A stretch of DNA of 64,000 nucleotides from the NCBI GenBank assembly GCA_051294375.1, contig CM119263.1:8319992-8383991 (forward strand), in the 5' to 3' direction. This DNA is from Paraspadella gotoi. Lineage: Eukaryota; Chaetognatha. Below are positions 44,548 to 57,675 of this stretch, piece by piece. Below the pieces are notes generated by a model, which ran no database searches, was not told where the DNA came from, and saw only the letters and a program-made list of their open reading frames with translations. A program made the translations under genes and the position numbers. Within the stretch, counting starts at the first letter, position 1; every line of letters begins with the position of its first letter.

Positions 44548-45135
44548 TAGGTACTAACTAGACGATACGAGTAAGCTGCTAAGCGCGTAGGCGGAAATTT
44601 CTTTTGACTATCTAAAGAAGGGTGAAAAAAATTCGTTCAATTTTCTACATCCATTTTTTGAGTTGAAAAATTGGATTCGCGGGAAAAGACAAAAGAAGAA
44701 AAGACAGAAAAGATGGGAGAAAAAAGCTCACAGACCATTCGACATTAAAAAGAAAGGGAGAGAGATAAACACGAAAAACGGGAAATTATGAAAAATAAAA
44801 CTTTATTTTTTGACAAGAAACAAAAAAGAAAATGGTCAAGGAATAAAAAGACTTTTAACTAAATAAAAAAAAACACTCCTATACACAAAAAAAAATTAAT
44901 GAAAAATAAGAGTTTAAAAAGAAATATAAACAGTGTATGACTATATTATATTGAAATTGGTACAATTATAGTAGAATAGGGAAAAAGGGAATGAAAAAAT
45001 GATAAAACCGAAAAAAAGTAAGACAAAGAAAGAAAGAAAGCAAGGAAGATAGAGGCAATTCTCCATCTTCAGACCATTTCCAAATTCTCCGAAGGTTTTT
45101 TTGAGCAGCACTTTCCAATCCTCCTCAAAACAAAC
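44548..45135 (-). repeat. Dispersed duplication, copy B (inverted)
   Basis: Reverse complement of 13262-13825, ending at about 45135 with AAAACAAACATG. Differences from copy A are mostly single-base indels. The sequence to its right (45140-45390) is unrelated to the left flank of copy A. Confidence 0.9.
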
Positions 45136-45391
45136 ATGCCGACCGCGAAACAGGGTACTACTTAATACCGCCACGGAGTTACGTTTCATGAAACACGATC
45201 GAACAAAAGGCTCGAGATTCTCGGGTCTCTTGTCTCATTCACATTCACATTCGAAGCTCCACAACGTGAGTCATTACTTGATATGATTAACAGTTTAACA
45301 GAACACATAGCGCCACAGTCGTATTGTTGATTAAAAGTACTTTTCATAGTTTATACCAAAATAAAATCTTGAGTCATGGAAATCGAAATTG

Positions 45392-45879
45392 NNNNNNNNN
45401 NNNNNNNNNNNNNNNNNNNNNNNNNNNNNNNNNNNNNNNNNNNNNNNNNNNNNNNNNNNNNNNNNNNNNNNNNNNNNNNNNNNNNNNNNNNNNNNNNNNN
45501 NNNNNNNNNNNNNNNNNNNNNNNNNNNNNNNNNNNNNNNNNNNNNNNNNNNNNNNNNNNNNNNNNNNNNNNNNNNNNNNNNNNNNNNNNNNNNNNNNNNN
45601 NNNNNNNNNNNNNNNNNNNNNNNNAAAAAAATGGATAGAGAGAGAATAAAAAAAAATGAAGAGAGAGAGTTTTTAAAAAAGAACAAAGAAATATTTCAAG
45701 AGAAGGAAAAAGNNNNNNNNNNNNNNNNNNNNNNNNNNNNNNNNNNNNNNNNNNNNNNNNNNNNNNNNNNNNNNNNNNNNNNNNNNNNNNNNNNNNNNNN
45801 NNNNNNNNNNNNNNNNNNNNNNNNNNNNNNNNNNNNNNNNNNNNNNNNNNNNNNNNNNNNNNNNNNNNNNNNNNNNNNN

Positions 45880-45914
<35 letters not shown>
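45392..45914. repeat. A/G-rich and (GA)n repeats with two gaps
   Basis: Gaps of 233 and 167 N are separated by 88 bp of A/G-rich sequence and followed by a GA tract (45880-45914). Confidence 0.95.
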
Positions 45915-45917
<3 letters not shown>

Positions 45918-45969
45918 TAGAATGAAGGCTCCAACGAATCCCCGTCGGTGATGAATCGATTTTTCCTCT

Positions 45970-46045
45970 TGACGATGACGATGATGACGACGACAACTAC
46001 GACGACGAAGCCGACGACGATGATGACGCAGCGTCTTTCGTCGCG
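45970..46045. repeat. Interrupted GAC/GAT trinucleotide stretch
   Basis: GACGATGAC-type repeats. From here to about 47280 the DNA is AT-rich with no recognised gene. Confidence 0.85.
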
Positions 46046-47285
46046 GCGTCGTTGCTCCGTCACCATGGGATCACCCGGCGTCCAAGCACGTGGGGTCAAG
46101 CCGGGTCAAGTCGCAGATGTAGGTACTACTCAGTCTGTCTCTATATCTGACACTTTTATGCTTGCTATTACTCTTTACTCTATTCATTTATGTTTAGATG
46201 ATGTGAGTAAGGTTTTTTGATACAGGTATACAAACTATTTACATCTGTAACTGTTTATGTTATTATTAAACCAATCAAAATCATAAGATAATAACCGCAG
46301 TATGGTTTGTCATTTTATTCTGTTATCTCTCTTCTCATCTTCGCATTACTCTTCTACTTTCTCTCTCTTGAAAACTATAAAGTGAGCAAGTATAATTAAC
46401 CATATCCGGCGTATTCTGTCATCTCTTAAAAGGCTTTCAATTTCTTTAATATCTTTTTATATAAATACGATTATGTTCCTGACAGACGCGTTCTCATTTT
46501 GTTTGGAGCTATAGACAAAGTAATTTTACATTAAAATGACAAAATATTAAAGAAATAAGATTAATCCTAAAATTAATTAAAAATTTTCTTTCGTTCAGCT
46601 TTGCCTATGGAACTAATTTATATTTAAAAAAAATGTCTGATATAAAGGTGGCGCGCTTTTCTTGCACTGAACTGTAATACATGGAAGCACTGGTATTACT
46701 TCGAATCTCTATCGTTTCCCTTCGTTTTCTATTTTATATGTTAAGTTATTTTCCTTTCAAACCTGTTCCTCTAATAAGTCGTTTACCTAAAGAATCACTG
46801 GTAACGATTTATTTTTCCTTGTTCGTAAAAAATGTCGTGCGCTCCTTTACGTTTTCTATTCGTTTCTAGATTTTCGATAATTAGGCTTTATAAAACGAAC
46901 GAGCAAAAAACTATTGAGGCCAAAATCATGGCGACTAATAGTAAATATTTTCATTCTACCATTTATCTAGAATATTTTTTTTTTTTTTTTGAGGGCTCTC
47001 GTCTCTTCCTTCCCTAACATTCATTCGATTACTAATAGAGTTAAGTAAGGGGGCGTTAAGAAGGTATAGGCGCCTTGATTTACTAACCGGGCGCTCCTTT
47101 TTGTAGTTGAATTTGAAGCTCCATTGTTTTTAAAAACGTTGAATTTTATATTAACGGGGTAGCAAACTAACTATAAATATGAAATATGCCTAAGATTGTC
47201 AAAAATTTATTTTAGTCTTGGCGATGTAAGAACAACAAATCAACCAAACTCCGACATAAAGATAGCGGGTCCTTTACGACAATTA

Positions 47286-47651
47286 CTAAACTGCGTGTGT
47301 TACTAGGGTAACGAAAGGTGTATTGCTGGAACAAAGAATTGCAAAATGACTGTTCCGACTGTTTTCAATTATTGCCATTTTTTTTGGTGGACTTGGAACG
47401 AGCTTAGCCGTCGTTGTGGTATTAGGCTCAATCCATATTTCTGGGCAATCCAAGTTTTTTGCTCTGATCTCCTTTGTCTGCAGATCTTCCTTCTTTCTAC
47501 CGATTCCGTTGTATGGTTGCGTCACTATCAGGCAGCTCTTTTGAGCTGAGCTTTGTCCTTGTGATCTCACTTTGAGAGCCTGCTTAATTGATTCTATGTT
47601 ACTTACCGCCTTATCATCACCCCTCTTCCTCTTATTTACCACCGTTATCAT
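47286..47651 (-). CDS. Hypothetical 121-aa open frame, minus strand
   Basis: ATG-initiated, with an in-frame stop three codons upstream of the ATG. The composition is mixed and not repeat-driven: a basic, polar N-terminus (NKRKRGDDKAVSNIESIKQ), a central stretch with two Cys, and a hydrophobic C-terminus (FVTLVTHAV). I do not recognise a family. The frame is short and has no visible promoter, splice or poly(A) support. It may be an element fragment or chance. Confidence 0.25.
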   Translation of the reverse strand: MITVVNKRKRGDDKAVSNIESIKQALKVRSQGQSSAQKSCLIVTQPYNGIGRKKEDLQTKEIRAKNLDCPEIWIEPNTTTTAKLVPSPPKKMAIIENSRNSHFAILCSSNTPFVTLVTHAV

Positions 47652-48905
47652 TACACTTTAACCATTCTGCCACACTTCCACCTCACACCATCTCCGAGGG
47701 CTGTGTCTTTCAGATCACAGAGAGTCATCAGACCGCTTAGAGCATTTCTTTCTTCGCTTCGCTCAGGCAGGCCTCTTATGTAACGTTAACCCGCCCGTCA
47801 CGCGCGCGTACGTTCAACATCTCGTCTTCTGGACTCCTCTGCTCTCTATGTCGTTGAGGTCACGAGGCACCTTCGGCCGTATCTGTTCGCCTTATCATTT
47901 TTTCAGCAACGTGAGAAGGCATCCCTCACACGCCTTGCCCTCTATGCGTGCATTCCTGTCATGTCTTCTCTGTGTCTTCACCGTGTCAACTTCGCTCAAA
48001 TGGTTCTGTCTGAATCCACACTAGACTCGATCTTCAGCCAGGGATTCGCCCCGCACTTTTCGTGGTTTTTGTCTGGGAACAAAAACATACCCGGTACCCC
48101 ATTTAGGTCCTCTCTCNNNNNNNNNNTCTCTCTTTCTCTCTTTCTTTCTTTCTTTCTCTTTGAGCTTCTTTCACTGTTCGGGTGTAAGGAAACCATTTTT
48201 CTTCCGTTCACATTTTTTTTCTTTATTTAGTGATTTTTCAAATTTTTCTAAAAGGAATTCGATGTCAGTTTCTTTTTTGTCAAGTCCCTTTTTTTTCTGT
48301 CCTAACTGAGTTTCACACTATTTGGTGAGCGGTTAAGAAATAGCAGGCTGCCAGGCTGCCTTGTTATACTTTAATTATTAGCGTTCTCTTTTAACTAAAT
48401 TAAAACATAAAGTTTTTTACTCTCATCTTTTTTAAAGGAATTACTATTACAAACTATTACTTTTAATTAGTTCCATTTTTTTTTTGGTCATCCTTCATTT
48501 ACTCTTGGTTTAACTCCTTTATTTACCTTCCGAATCTCTGTCTTTCCTCGGGGCATAATTCTTTCAAACACCTGCATTTCTACACGGCGCTTTTCCATTC
48601 TTCAAAACACCCATTCTACTCGGGCGGTTAAATTTTCATCATTTCCCCGAGCACCATCTGCCACTACGGTGGGCCTCTCTTTTCTATACTACGCCACTTC
48701 GGTCGTTGAATTTTTAAGATTTTTCTCATGAGTAGTAAGAGAAATCTTTTCCTTTCACCCTAGTGGCTTTGCTTTGCGCTCTCTCTTTCTCTCACTCTCT
48801 TTCTTTCGCCGTCAAGTTTCTTTTCACTTTCCAAAATCAATACTCCCCTCTGGCGAGTCAAGATGATTAGCTCGTCCTTTCTTCTCCCAATCCTACTTTC
48901 CCTCC

Positions 48906-49270
48906 GGCTTTTCCTCTCTAAACCTCTCCCTCCTTTTTCTCAGGTAGGTGGCTTTTCATCTCTAAACCTCTCCCTTCTTTTTCTCAGGTAGGTGGCTTCT
49001 GAGAGAAAGAGATGATCTCTTCTCTTNNNNNNNNNNNNNNNNNNNNNNNNNNNNNNNNNNNNNNNNNNNNNNNNNNNNNNNNNNNNNNNNNNNNNNNNNN
49101 NNNNNNNNNNNNNNNNNNNNNNNNNNNNNNNNNNNNNNNNNNNNNNNNNNNNNNNNNNNNNNNNNNNNNNNNNNNNNNNNNNNNNNNNNNNNNNNNNNNN
49201 NNNNNNNNNNNNNNNNNNNNNNNNNGTAGGTGGCTTTTCCTCTCTAAACCTCTCCCTTCTTTCTCAGGCT
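48906..49270. repeat. 44-bp minisatellite with CAGGTAGGT in each unit, split by a gap
   Basis: Units at 48906-48949 and 48950-48993 read GGCTTTTC...TCTAAACCTCTCCCT...TTTCTCAGGTAGGT. Another unit resumes at 49226 after 199 N. Each unit contains a polypyrimidine run, CAG and then GTAGGT, which resemble acceptor and donor splice sequences side by side. Confidence 0.92.
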
Positions 49271-49549
49271 TTTCTTTGAATCCCCTTCATTAACGCCTCC
49301 TCGTCTCAAATGAAACAATACCTCAATTAGTTTTTCTCCTGATGGCAGCGGCAGATCCTCTCCGCAATCATTTTCCCACCGTTTTCTGCCGCGGCGGGGG
49401 CGGCGGCGGCTGCGGCTGAGAGGGTTAGGGAAGGAGATGCGTGGAGGGTGCATTAACAAGGAATTCTCTTACTAGTCTTAGTGGTTCGCGTACAGGAGAA
49501 TAGATCTCGTTATACCTGGCGATCGTTGGAGAAAACGGTTGCAATAATT

Positions 49550-49590
49550 CTTGTCCCAGACTTTGGACAGGTTAAGGTGGGTTGAGGACT
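49550..49590 (-). repeat. Short dispersed element, diverged fragment
   Basis: TTGTCCCAGACTTTGGACAG followed by GGTGGGTTGAGGAC resembles the TTGTCCCTGACTTTGGACAG part of copy 2 at 28 kb. The rest of the element is not evident. Confidence 0.6.
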
Positions 49591-50354
49591 CAAACCCTCT
49601 TTTTAAGGTGGGTTAAAACCTACAACCTTTTAACAAAATAAGAACACATCAAAATGCTTCTTTTTTTGTACTTGTGCCAACTGCGAAGGATATTTTGCAT
49701 GTGAAAAATAAGTAAATGGTTTCGTATAAAAATATCTTCAAGTAAAATTATCATACCTACTACTTTAAAGTTTTAGAGCTTACATAGACAAATGTGCTAC
49801 GAGTTAAAGCGGATGAGGCGGGTAAGGGGTGTCGCTCCGCTGAGGGCGTCAAGGAGATGAAATGATTTCCAAGGTGAGGTCGCGCGTAGACAAGGCAAGG
49901 CGACGAAAGAAGGAATGGTCAGAGAATGTTAGGGGCAGGCGGGATGGGGGTCCGGGGTAGGAAGCGTTCGCTCCCGGGAATTCTCTCTCGTCTGTCCTCT
50001 GCGTCCTTCCCCCTCTCCTCTTGTCTCTCTCTCTGTTCTCTACTTCATCTCTCGTCTTCTCTCGTCTCTCATCGTACTCTCTCTCTCTCTCTCTCTCTCT
50101 CTTCTTCTAAAAACTGTTGAAGGCGAAAGATGAAAAATAATTTGGTAAACCGCTTTGTGACGAAAGGGCCTTTCAACCGTGGAAGGCAAAAAATGAGTTC
50201 CTCCAACTGCTTGTAATTTCAAGAATATTTTTAATGGGTGCTTGACTGCTAGGTATAGTAGTTCTCTCTGGTACTGAGATACTGAGAAAGTTAAACGAGA
50301 AAATTTATTGTACAATGTTCTGTTTAGCGAAATTTAGCTTATGTGATTCAGAAG

Positions 50355-50359
<5 letters not shown>

Positions 50360-50434
<75 letters not shown>
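50360..50434. repeat. (GA)n tract
   Basis: GA dinucleotide repeat with one AA interruption. Confidence 0.97.
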
Positions 50435-50437
<3 letters not shown>

Positions 50438-50499
50438 CGTGAAACAGAGAATCGCGCCAGCCTCTTAATGTCACGTCTCATTTTAAGTCCGTCTTCAAT

Positions 50500-50800
50500 T
50501 CCACTTGAAAAAAGCGGCGTCAGCGGCCGCCGTTGGCTTCGCGGCGTCGGTGGAGGCGGTGGCGTCGTGCAGGGCGGCAGCGTTGACCGTGGCGTCGTTT
50601 AAAGCACGTAATAAACGGCGCGAAATTATGACTTTAAATTTAACGTACGTTAAAAAGGTCGAAGTTGGCATTTCGGATTGTGTCGGCGTCTGCGTCGGGC
50701 GTCTGCGTCGGTGTCTGCATCGGCATCTAAGGAGAGTGTCAGCGGCGTCGCGACGTTGGCGACGGCATACGGCGGGCGTCGGCGGCGTCGGCGACGACGA
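50500..50800. repeat. GC-rich degenerate GTCGGCGTCTGC-type repeats
   Basis: Two patches (50510-50600 and 50690-50800) made of GGCGTC, GTCGGC and GTCTGC words. Open frames on both strands are Ala/Arg/Val-rich and follow the repeat. Confidence 0.75.
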
Positions 50801-50905
50801 GCCGCCAAAACGAAAGGCCAAAACAAAACGCTGTAACCGAAAAAAAATCGAGCTTTTAGGGAAGTGGAAAAATTAACTTTTTTGCCGCTACTTCTTTGAT
50901 CTCTG

Positions 50906-50906
<1 letters not shown>

Positions 50907-50976
<70 letters not shown>

Positions 50977-51186
50977 CTCTCTCTCTCTCTTTTGTTTTTT
51001 CTTTTCCTTTATTTCTCTCCGCTTCCTTCACTCCATTTTTTTCCGCCGTTAAATATTCTCCACGGTCTCCCCCTTTCTCTTTGTCTCCTTGTCTTCTGTC
51101 TCATCTCTCTCTTTCTCCTCTGCTCTCTCTCTCTCTCGATCTCTCTCTCTCCTCTCTCTCCTCTCTCTCTCCTCTTCTCTCTCCTC

Positions 51187-51218
<32 letters not shown>

Positions 51219-51470
51219 CCTCTCCCACTCTCTTTTCAAGAAAGTGTGAAAAAAGTAGAAAGAGCCTCCCCAGTTGAACAGATTGAACTTTGAACTCTCT
51301 CCGTTGAATCTTTATCGATTTTTTTTAAGGTTTGGACAGAGTTGGAGACCCAATGGATTCTCTCTCTCTTCTCTCTCTCTCTCTCTCGTCTCTCTCTCTC
51401 TCTCTCATCTCTCTCCTTCTATCCTCTCATCCTCTCTCTCTCTCTCTCTCTCTCATTCACTCTTTCATCC
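50907..51470. repeat. Series of (CT)n tracts
   Basis: CT runs at 50907-50988, 51105-51230 and 51357-51460 separated by pyrimidine-rich spacers. Confidence 0.95.
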
Positions 51471-51914
51471 TGACCTCTTGCGACTTTTATCCAACCCAGA
51501 AAATAAGGTCGTCTGGAAAATCCCTAGACAAACACCACATAGAAATCTTAAGTACGAGCTCACCCACATTCTCACATTGCGTGAGGTTTATCTCATTGTG
51601 ACATCGATATTCAATTACACTTTTTTGTTCACGATAATAATTACATAAACGTGAGTTTTAGACATTTTTAATTTCGGAATTAAAACACTGTTTTCTTTTG
51701 TTTTTATTGGTTCTATACTTAAACAATATTCTCGTCTTTTCATCTCATGACGATTATGTGTCTTTCTTGGAGGGAAGGTGGGGTTGAAGGAGCAACAGAT
51801 CTCCTCTGATTTTTAATTCCATTTTTTTAATTTTTGTCAACTCTTAATATTAATGTTAACGCAATAAAAAAGCAAACCTGACGATTATCACAGGGCGTTA
51901 TCGAATAGGTCGGG

Positions 51915-51920
<6 letters not shown>

Positions 51921-51947
<27 letters not shown>

Positions 51948-51970
51948 TGGTTGTACCAATTTCATAAAAC
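51921..51970 (+). repeat. (TA)n joined to a short dispersed element end
   Basis: A TA repeat of about 27 bp runs directly into ATATTGGTTGTACCAATTTC, which is the terminal sequence of the 15.05-kb element. Confidence 0.8.
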
Positions 51971-52398
51971 GAAATTAAATTATAAGTTAATGAAATATGA
52001 ATATTGAAGTTATACATTTAAAGTGAATTCAATCTTATTCAAATGACTATTCTAAAAGCTGATGATAAAGAAAATTACAGAGCGAAAAATCGACTGACCA
52101 AGAAAATGACAGAGCTAGAAAACGATAAAGAAAAAAAAATGACATTGGAAGATGAACGAAAGGAATATGACGGAGCAGGAAAATGACGGAGCATCCCGAG
52201 AAAAAAAAGAAAAAAAACAAGATAATGACAAAGCAAGAAAATGACAGATTCGTGGGTTCGTGTGACGCCGAGGACATTTGCGATTTCTGCTGAAGTCAGC
52301 GTCGTCGTCTTGGCGTCGGTTTACCTCACTTTTTTTATTATTTTTAACTTTTAGTTTTTCTTCATATAATTTTCCTTTAGAATTGCATTTGAAGAAGT

Positions 52399-52515
<117 letters not shown>

Positions 52516-52834
52516 CATTAAGGTTCGACTGGGGAGCGCTAAAGCGAATTTCTCATTAAGCCTCTTCAAACCTGTCCCCCTTGAAAAGGGAACGACCTCT
52601 CGTCGGCGACAAAATGAAACTTATAATATTCCTTTCGCTTTTAAGTAATATTTTTTATCGGATATTTTTGTTTTCATCGGGGTTTTGTTGTCGAAAGGAA
52701 AAGGGACGACGAAATTCGTGTGATCAAACTCGCGGAAAAAAATTCCACTTTTTGCGCTTTTAGTTTTCCAAATGTTTGCTCTCTCCTCTGGGGCTCCCAA
52801 TTTTTTTTTTTTAAGGCGAAGGGGGGAGACGGAG

Positions 52835-52875
<41 letters not shown>

Positions 52876-53544
52876 TTTTAAATATTGCTAAATAAGGAAG
52901 AGCAACATAAACCATTTGACTTGAGTTATCATCTAAAAAGCTTTAAAGCAACAACAACAACAAAACTCTTACCAGTCACTATATTACAACTTGATCAATT
53001 ACATATTTGACCCCACGCATTTCGTTTACTATTTCGGCTTTCAAAGGCCGCCATCAGCTACGACATTAAACTTTCTCAATCGAATTTAACTATTCTTTTC
53101 GCCAGTTTTATTCTTTTATCGCTGATTTGTATAAATTTCGTTTTTCTATGTTTATTTACGCTTATATTACAAATGTGAAGTCTTCGACCCTTAAATTAAT
53201 CATTTTACATCATATTCATCACATTAAATTATATCCTTTAACACTACCTCCACTGTTCGGCAATCCAACTCTACAACCCCTCTTCCTCGGTCTCTCGACA
53301 ATCTCTCTCGCTCTCAGGTCACTCCATCTCGCTCTCAAATGACTCCCTCTCGCTCTCCCGCTTCCAAGTCACTCCATCTCGCTCCCTCGACTTACTCCTT
53401 AGTTCTCTTCCAAATGTTTCAACGAGTTTCTCGATTCGCTTCATCACGAGATGAGAGAAATTTCGCTTTTCCTTACCCAACTGTTTTGTACGAGAAATCT
53501 TTTTTTAGAATTGTTGTTCTGTTGGCTGGCTGAAGTTATGGATT

Positions 53545-53659
<115 letters not shown>

Positions 53660-54430
53660 CGAGATCATCTGAAGAACACATCCTCAACATTCAGGCAATC
53701 AACTAAGAATACAATTGGTATAAAAATCTCGACGGTGACGGCGACGACGACGACGACGACAACGACGACGACGACGAAGACCCTCGGCTCCCGAATTCGG
53801 TCGCAGCCGCGACGACTCCAAGTCGTTTCCCATTATCGGTTTACGAAGGTGAGTGCTGAGTCGAGGCGAATCCAAACCGATCCGACGAGGTGGAATCGTT
53901 TTTTTTTTTGGGGGGGGGGTTTGGATGGGGAGTGGGGAGGAAAAGGGGGGCGAGTTTTGTTTGAATAAAAGGTTGATTGGAATTGTGGGGGAGAAATGAA
54001 GGAGTTGGGTATAATATGAAGGAGGGAAAGGGCAGAAGCCGCAGAATGTTCGTCCGCTAAGTAGAGAAAGGACAATGGACAATTTAGGACAAGGGGGGAC
54101 TGGGGAGAAAGCGAAGGGAGGAACGAAATATTGGGGAAATGAGAGAGAAGGGAGAAGGAAAAAAAATATGGAGGAAGTCGAAAAGAAGAATTTGGAGGAG
54201 AAGGAGGATGAGGAGGAGGAGTAAACGAAATATACTTCCCGGTTAACCGTAATTACAGGTTGAAGTTTCTACCGATGTGAAATATCCGCCGGTTACATCG
54301 GCGGTAGAGCGGCGCAAGAGCGGCGGCAGAGCGGCGGCAGAGCAGAAGCCGCCCCTCAAGGCTTTAAAAAGTGGAATTAGATGCGAAAGTAGCCACGTCT
54401 TGACATCGGCGATATATTTGGGTGCATCCG

Positions 54431-54535
54431 GCATCGGCGGCCTCAACCGGCAATTGGACCGGCGGCATCGGCAGCCTCAACCGGCAATGGCACCGGCGGC
54501 ATCGGCGGCGTCATTGACGCCGGCATCGGCGACGA
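54431..54535. repeat. 34-bp GC-rich tandem repeat, about 3 copies
   Basis: Units begin CATCGGC at 54431, 54465 and 54499. The first two share CTCAACCGGCAA; the third has diverged. A run of GAGCGGCGGCA words precedes it (54305-54345). Confidence 0.85.
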
Positions 54536-55124
54536 CGAGCGCGACCTTGCGCAGAATCCACGACGGAAATACCTCATCTCCGAAAACCTTGAAAGAAAAG
54601 TCGACGGNNNNNNNNNNNNNNNNNNNNNNNNNNNNNNNNNNNNNNNNNNNNNNNNNNNNNNNNNNNNNNNNNNNNNNNNNNNNNNNNNNNNNNNNNNNNN
54701 NNNNNNNNNNNNNNNNNNNNNNNNNNNNNNNNNNNNNNNNNNNNNNNNNNNNNNNNNNNNNNNNNNNNNNNNNNNNNNNNNNNNNNNNNNNNNNNNNNNN
54801 NNNNNNNNNNNNNNNNNNNNNNNNAGAGAGAGAGAGAGAGAGAGGGAGAAATGGAAAGAGGAGTATTAAAATGAATTTTAACTTATAACCGCAGTCAATC
54901 CTTCAATTTCATTTCTTTATGAAATCATTGACGTCATTAGAAATAGAATAATGATCAAAGATGCCGATTTAATCGGAAAATTACCTTTTTTTTTCGTCTT
55001 ACGTTTCACGTTCGATGAAGTCGAGAAAAAAAATTCCTCGATTTTTCAGAAGCAGAAAGATCCATTTTCTGAAAGCCTTTCACGCTTCGTTAAACAGTTC
55101 GTCGAAAGTATTCTGTGACCTCGC

Positions 55125-55961
55125 CAAATCCTCTCTCTCTCGGTCTTTCTCTCTCTCNNNNNNNNNNNNNNNNNNNNNNNNNNNNNNNNNNNNNNNNNNN
55201 NNNNNNNNNNNNNNNNNNNNNNNNNNNNNNNNNNNNNNNNNNNNNNNNNNNNNNNNNNNNNNNNNNNNNNNNNNNNNNNNNNNNNNNNNNNNNNNNNNNN
55301 NNNNNNNNNNNNNNNNNNNNNNNNNNNNNNNNNNNNNNNNNNNNNNNNNNNNNNNNNNNNNNNNNNNNNNNNNNNNNNNNNNNNNNNNNNNNNNNNNNNN
55401 NNNNNNNNNNNNNNNNNNNNNNNNNNNNNNNNNNNNNNNNNNNCTCTCTCTCTCTCTCTTTTCCTTCCTTACTCGCACGGGCTTCATCTCTTAGGATTTT
55501 TTCCCCAGCTTCGCTTCTACCTCTTCCGAAGAAAGCTAGTGCGAAGAGACAGAAAAACAGAAAATACAGAAAGACAAAACGATAGAACTGAACTAAGAAA
55601 AAGTAAAACTGACTGATAGACAAGAGGCTGACTGAAAGTCTAAAACTTTTTCTCTTTCTATTTCACAGTTACTTTTCGGTCGCTCGATCAGTCGATCAGT
55701 CACACGATCAGAGAGCAAATGCGGCTTATTACGTGTTACATTATTATTACGAGAACCTCTGGTTGTCCGTGCATAAAAGAAAGTTACAGCCACGCATTAC
55801 TTTCAACTTCCCGTTTCTTCTTTTTCTCTTTTATCCATAACTATAAATTTCACTCAGGGTATTTTTCTTTATCTCTCTCTTTCAGGATGACCTATCATAT
55901 CCTTCCATTTCAGTCAATATCTCTTTCCTTTTCAGTGATCTCCGCGCGGTATCTTGCAGTG

Positions 55962-55997
<36 letters not shown>

Positions 55998-56200
55998 NNN
56001 NNNNNNNNNNNNNNNNNNNNNNNNNNNNNNNNNNNNNNNNNNNNNNNNNNNNNNNNNNNNNNNNNNNNNNNNNNNNNNNNNNNNNNNNNNNNNNNNNNNN
56101 NNNNNNNNNNNNNNNNNNNNNNNNNNNNNNNNNNNNNNNNNNNNNNNNNNNNNNNNNNNNNNNNNNNNNNNNNNNNNNNNNNTCTCTTTTCACTCACCCT
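55125..56200. repeat. CT tracts around two large gaps
   Basis: CT repeats flank the gaps 55158-55443 and 55998-56182. The 55.45-55.96 kb spacer is AT-rich and shows no gene. Confidence 0.9.
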
Positions 56201-56480
56201 CCCTCCGATGAGTACCAAGAAATTATTTTTCTAAGTTTAAACGTTGGCTGGAAACTCATTAAACCGAGTAAATGGGCCGGAAAACGATACATTTGACCGA
56301 CTAAAAATGTTTATTTGCCAGTTCGGGGGAAGAGAGGGAAACTGAAATACAGCAAGAACGACAGACGAGACCGCGCGCTCTGTAACCGGGATCCAAGCCT
56401 TATTATTCTGGATATAAGGCACAGCCGATGCCTTCCGGTCTCTTCATTAGCATTTCTGCAGTCTGGAGATAAAAACACGT

Positions 56481-56630
56481 GAGAGAGAGAGAGAGAGAGA
56501 GAGANNNNNNNNNNNNNNNNNNNNNNNNNNNNNNNNNNNNNNNNNNNNNNNNNNNNNNNNNNNNNNNNNNNNNNNNNNNNNNNNNNNNNNNNNNNNNNNN
56601 NNNNNNNNGAGAGAGAGAGAGAGAGAGAGG
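56481..56630. repeat. (GA)n tract with a 104-N gap
   Basis: GA repeats on both sides of the gap. Confidence 0.95.
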
Positions 56631-57119
56631 CGCCTAATGGAGTCTCGGCGGCGGCTTTTTTATATTCTTTGCCATTCTTGTGTTCGCTATTGATTAAGTT
56701 ATTTTTTCTCTTGGCTATTGGAAAGCCTTTGTTCCCAGCCTGTTTACGCCGACTGCGGTTTCCTGCTTCTCCTTTTTTTTCCACGGATTCTGTTGGGGTT
56801 TTTCGCTCGCGTCATTCAGACCCTCCGAGTCGTGATTTATTCCGTTGCCTATCCCTTTTTTTTTTTTTGCTCGTTATGTATCTCCTTTGTTAGTTTATAT
56901 TCGTTTTGTGTATATTTTTTATTCCGATGTCGTCGTTAAAACGATAAATTGTCCGTCGTACGATCCGGCTTTAAGACTTCGGTACGAATTTGTTCGTACG
57001 ACTGCATCGGAGTTCGTGCACACTGGGGTTTATTATTGACAATCTGTTTTGCTCGCTCTCCAGTTAATGGGAATCACCCAACCCTCGGGGCTCCGACGCC
57101 TGAGAGACTTCTAGTCTTT

Positions 57120-57675
57120 NNNNNNNNNNNNNNNNNNNNNNNNNNNNNNNNNNNNNNNNNNNNNNNNNNNNNNNNNNNNNNNNNNNNNNNNNNNNNNNNN
57201 NNNNNNNNNNNNNNNNNNNNNNNNNNNNNNNNNNNNNNNNNNNNNNNNNNNNNNNNNNNNNNNNNNNNNNNNNNNNNNNNNNNNNNNNNNNNNNNNNNNN
57301 NNNNNNNNNNNNNNNNNNNNNNNNNNNNNNNNNNNNNNNNNNNNNNNNNNNNNNNNNNNNNNNNNNNNNNNNNNNNNNNNNNNNNNNNNNNNNNNNNNNN
57401 NNNNNNNNNNNNNNNNNNNNNNNNNNNNNNNNNNNNNNNNNNNNNNNNNNNNNNNNNNNNNNNNNNNNNNNNNNNNNNNNNNNNNNNNNNNNNNNNNNNN
57501 NNNNNNNNNNNNNNNNNNNNNNNNNNNNNNNNNNNNNNNNNNNNNNNNNNNNNNNNNNNNNNNNNNNNNNNNNNNNNNNNNNNNNNNNNNNNNNNNNNNN
57601 NNNNNNNNNNNNNNNNNNNNNNNNNNNNNNNNNNNNNNNNNNNNNNNNNNNNNNNNNNNNNNNNNGAGAGAGAGA
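57120..57675. other. 546-N gap followed by a GA tract
   Basis: No sequence is visible. From 57680 to 58230 the DNA is AT-rich with T-homopolymers and no gene. Confidence 0.95.

Noticed and set aside
50505-50876. Ala/Arg/Val-rich protein on either strand
   Set aside because: It follows from the GTCGGC-type repeat, and both strands give equally open frames.
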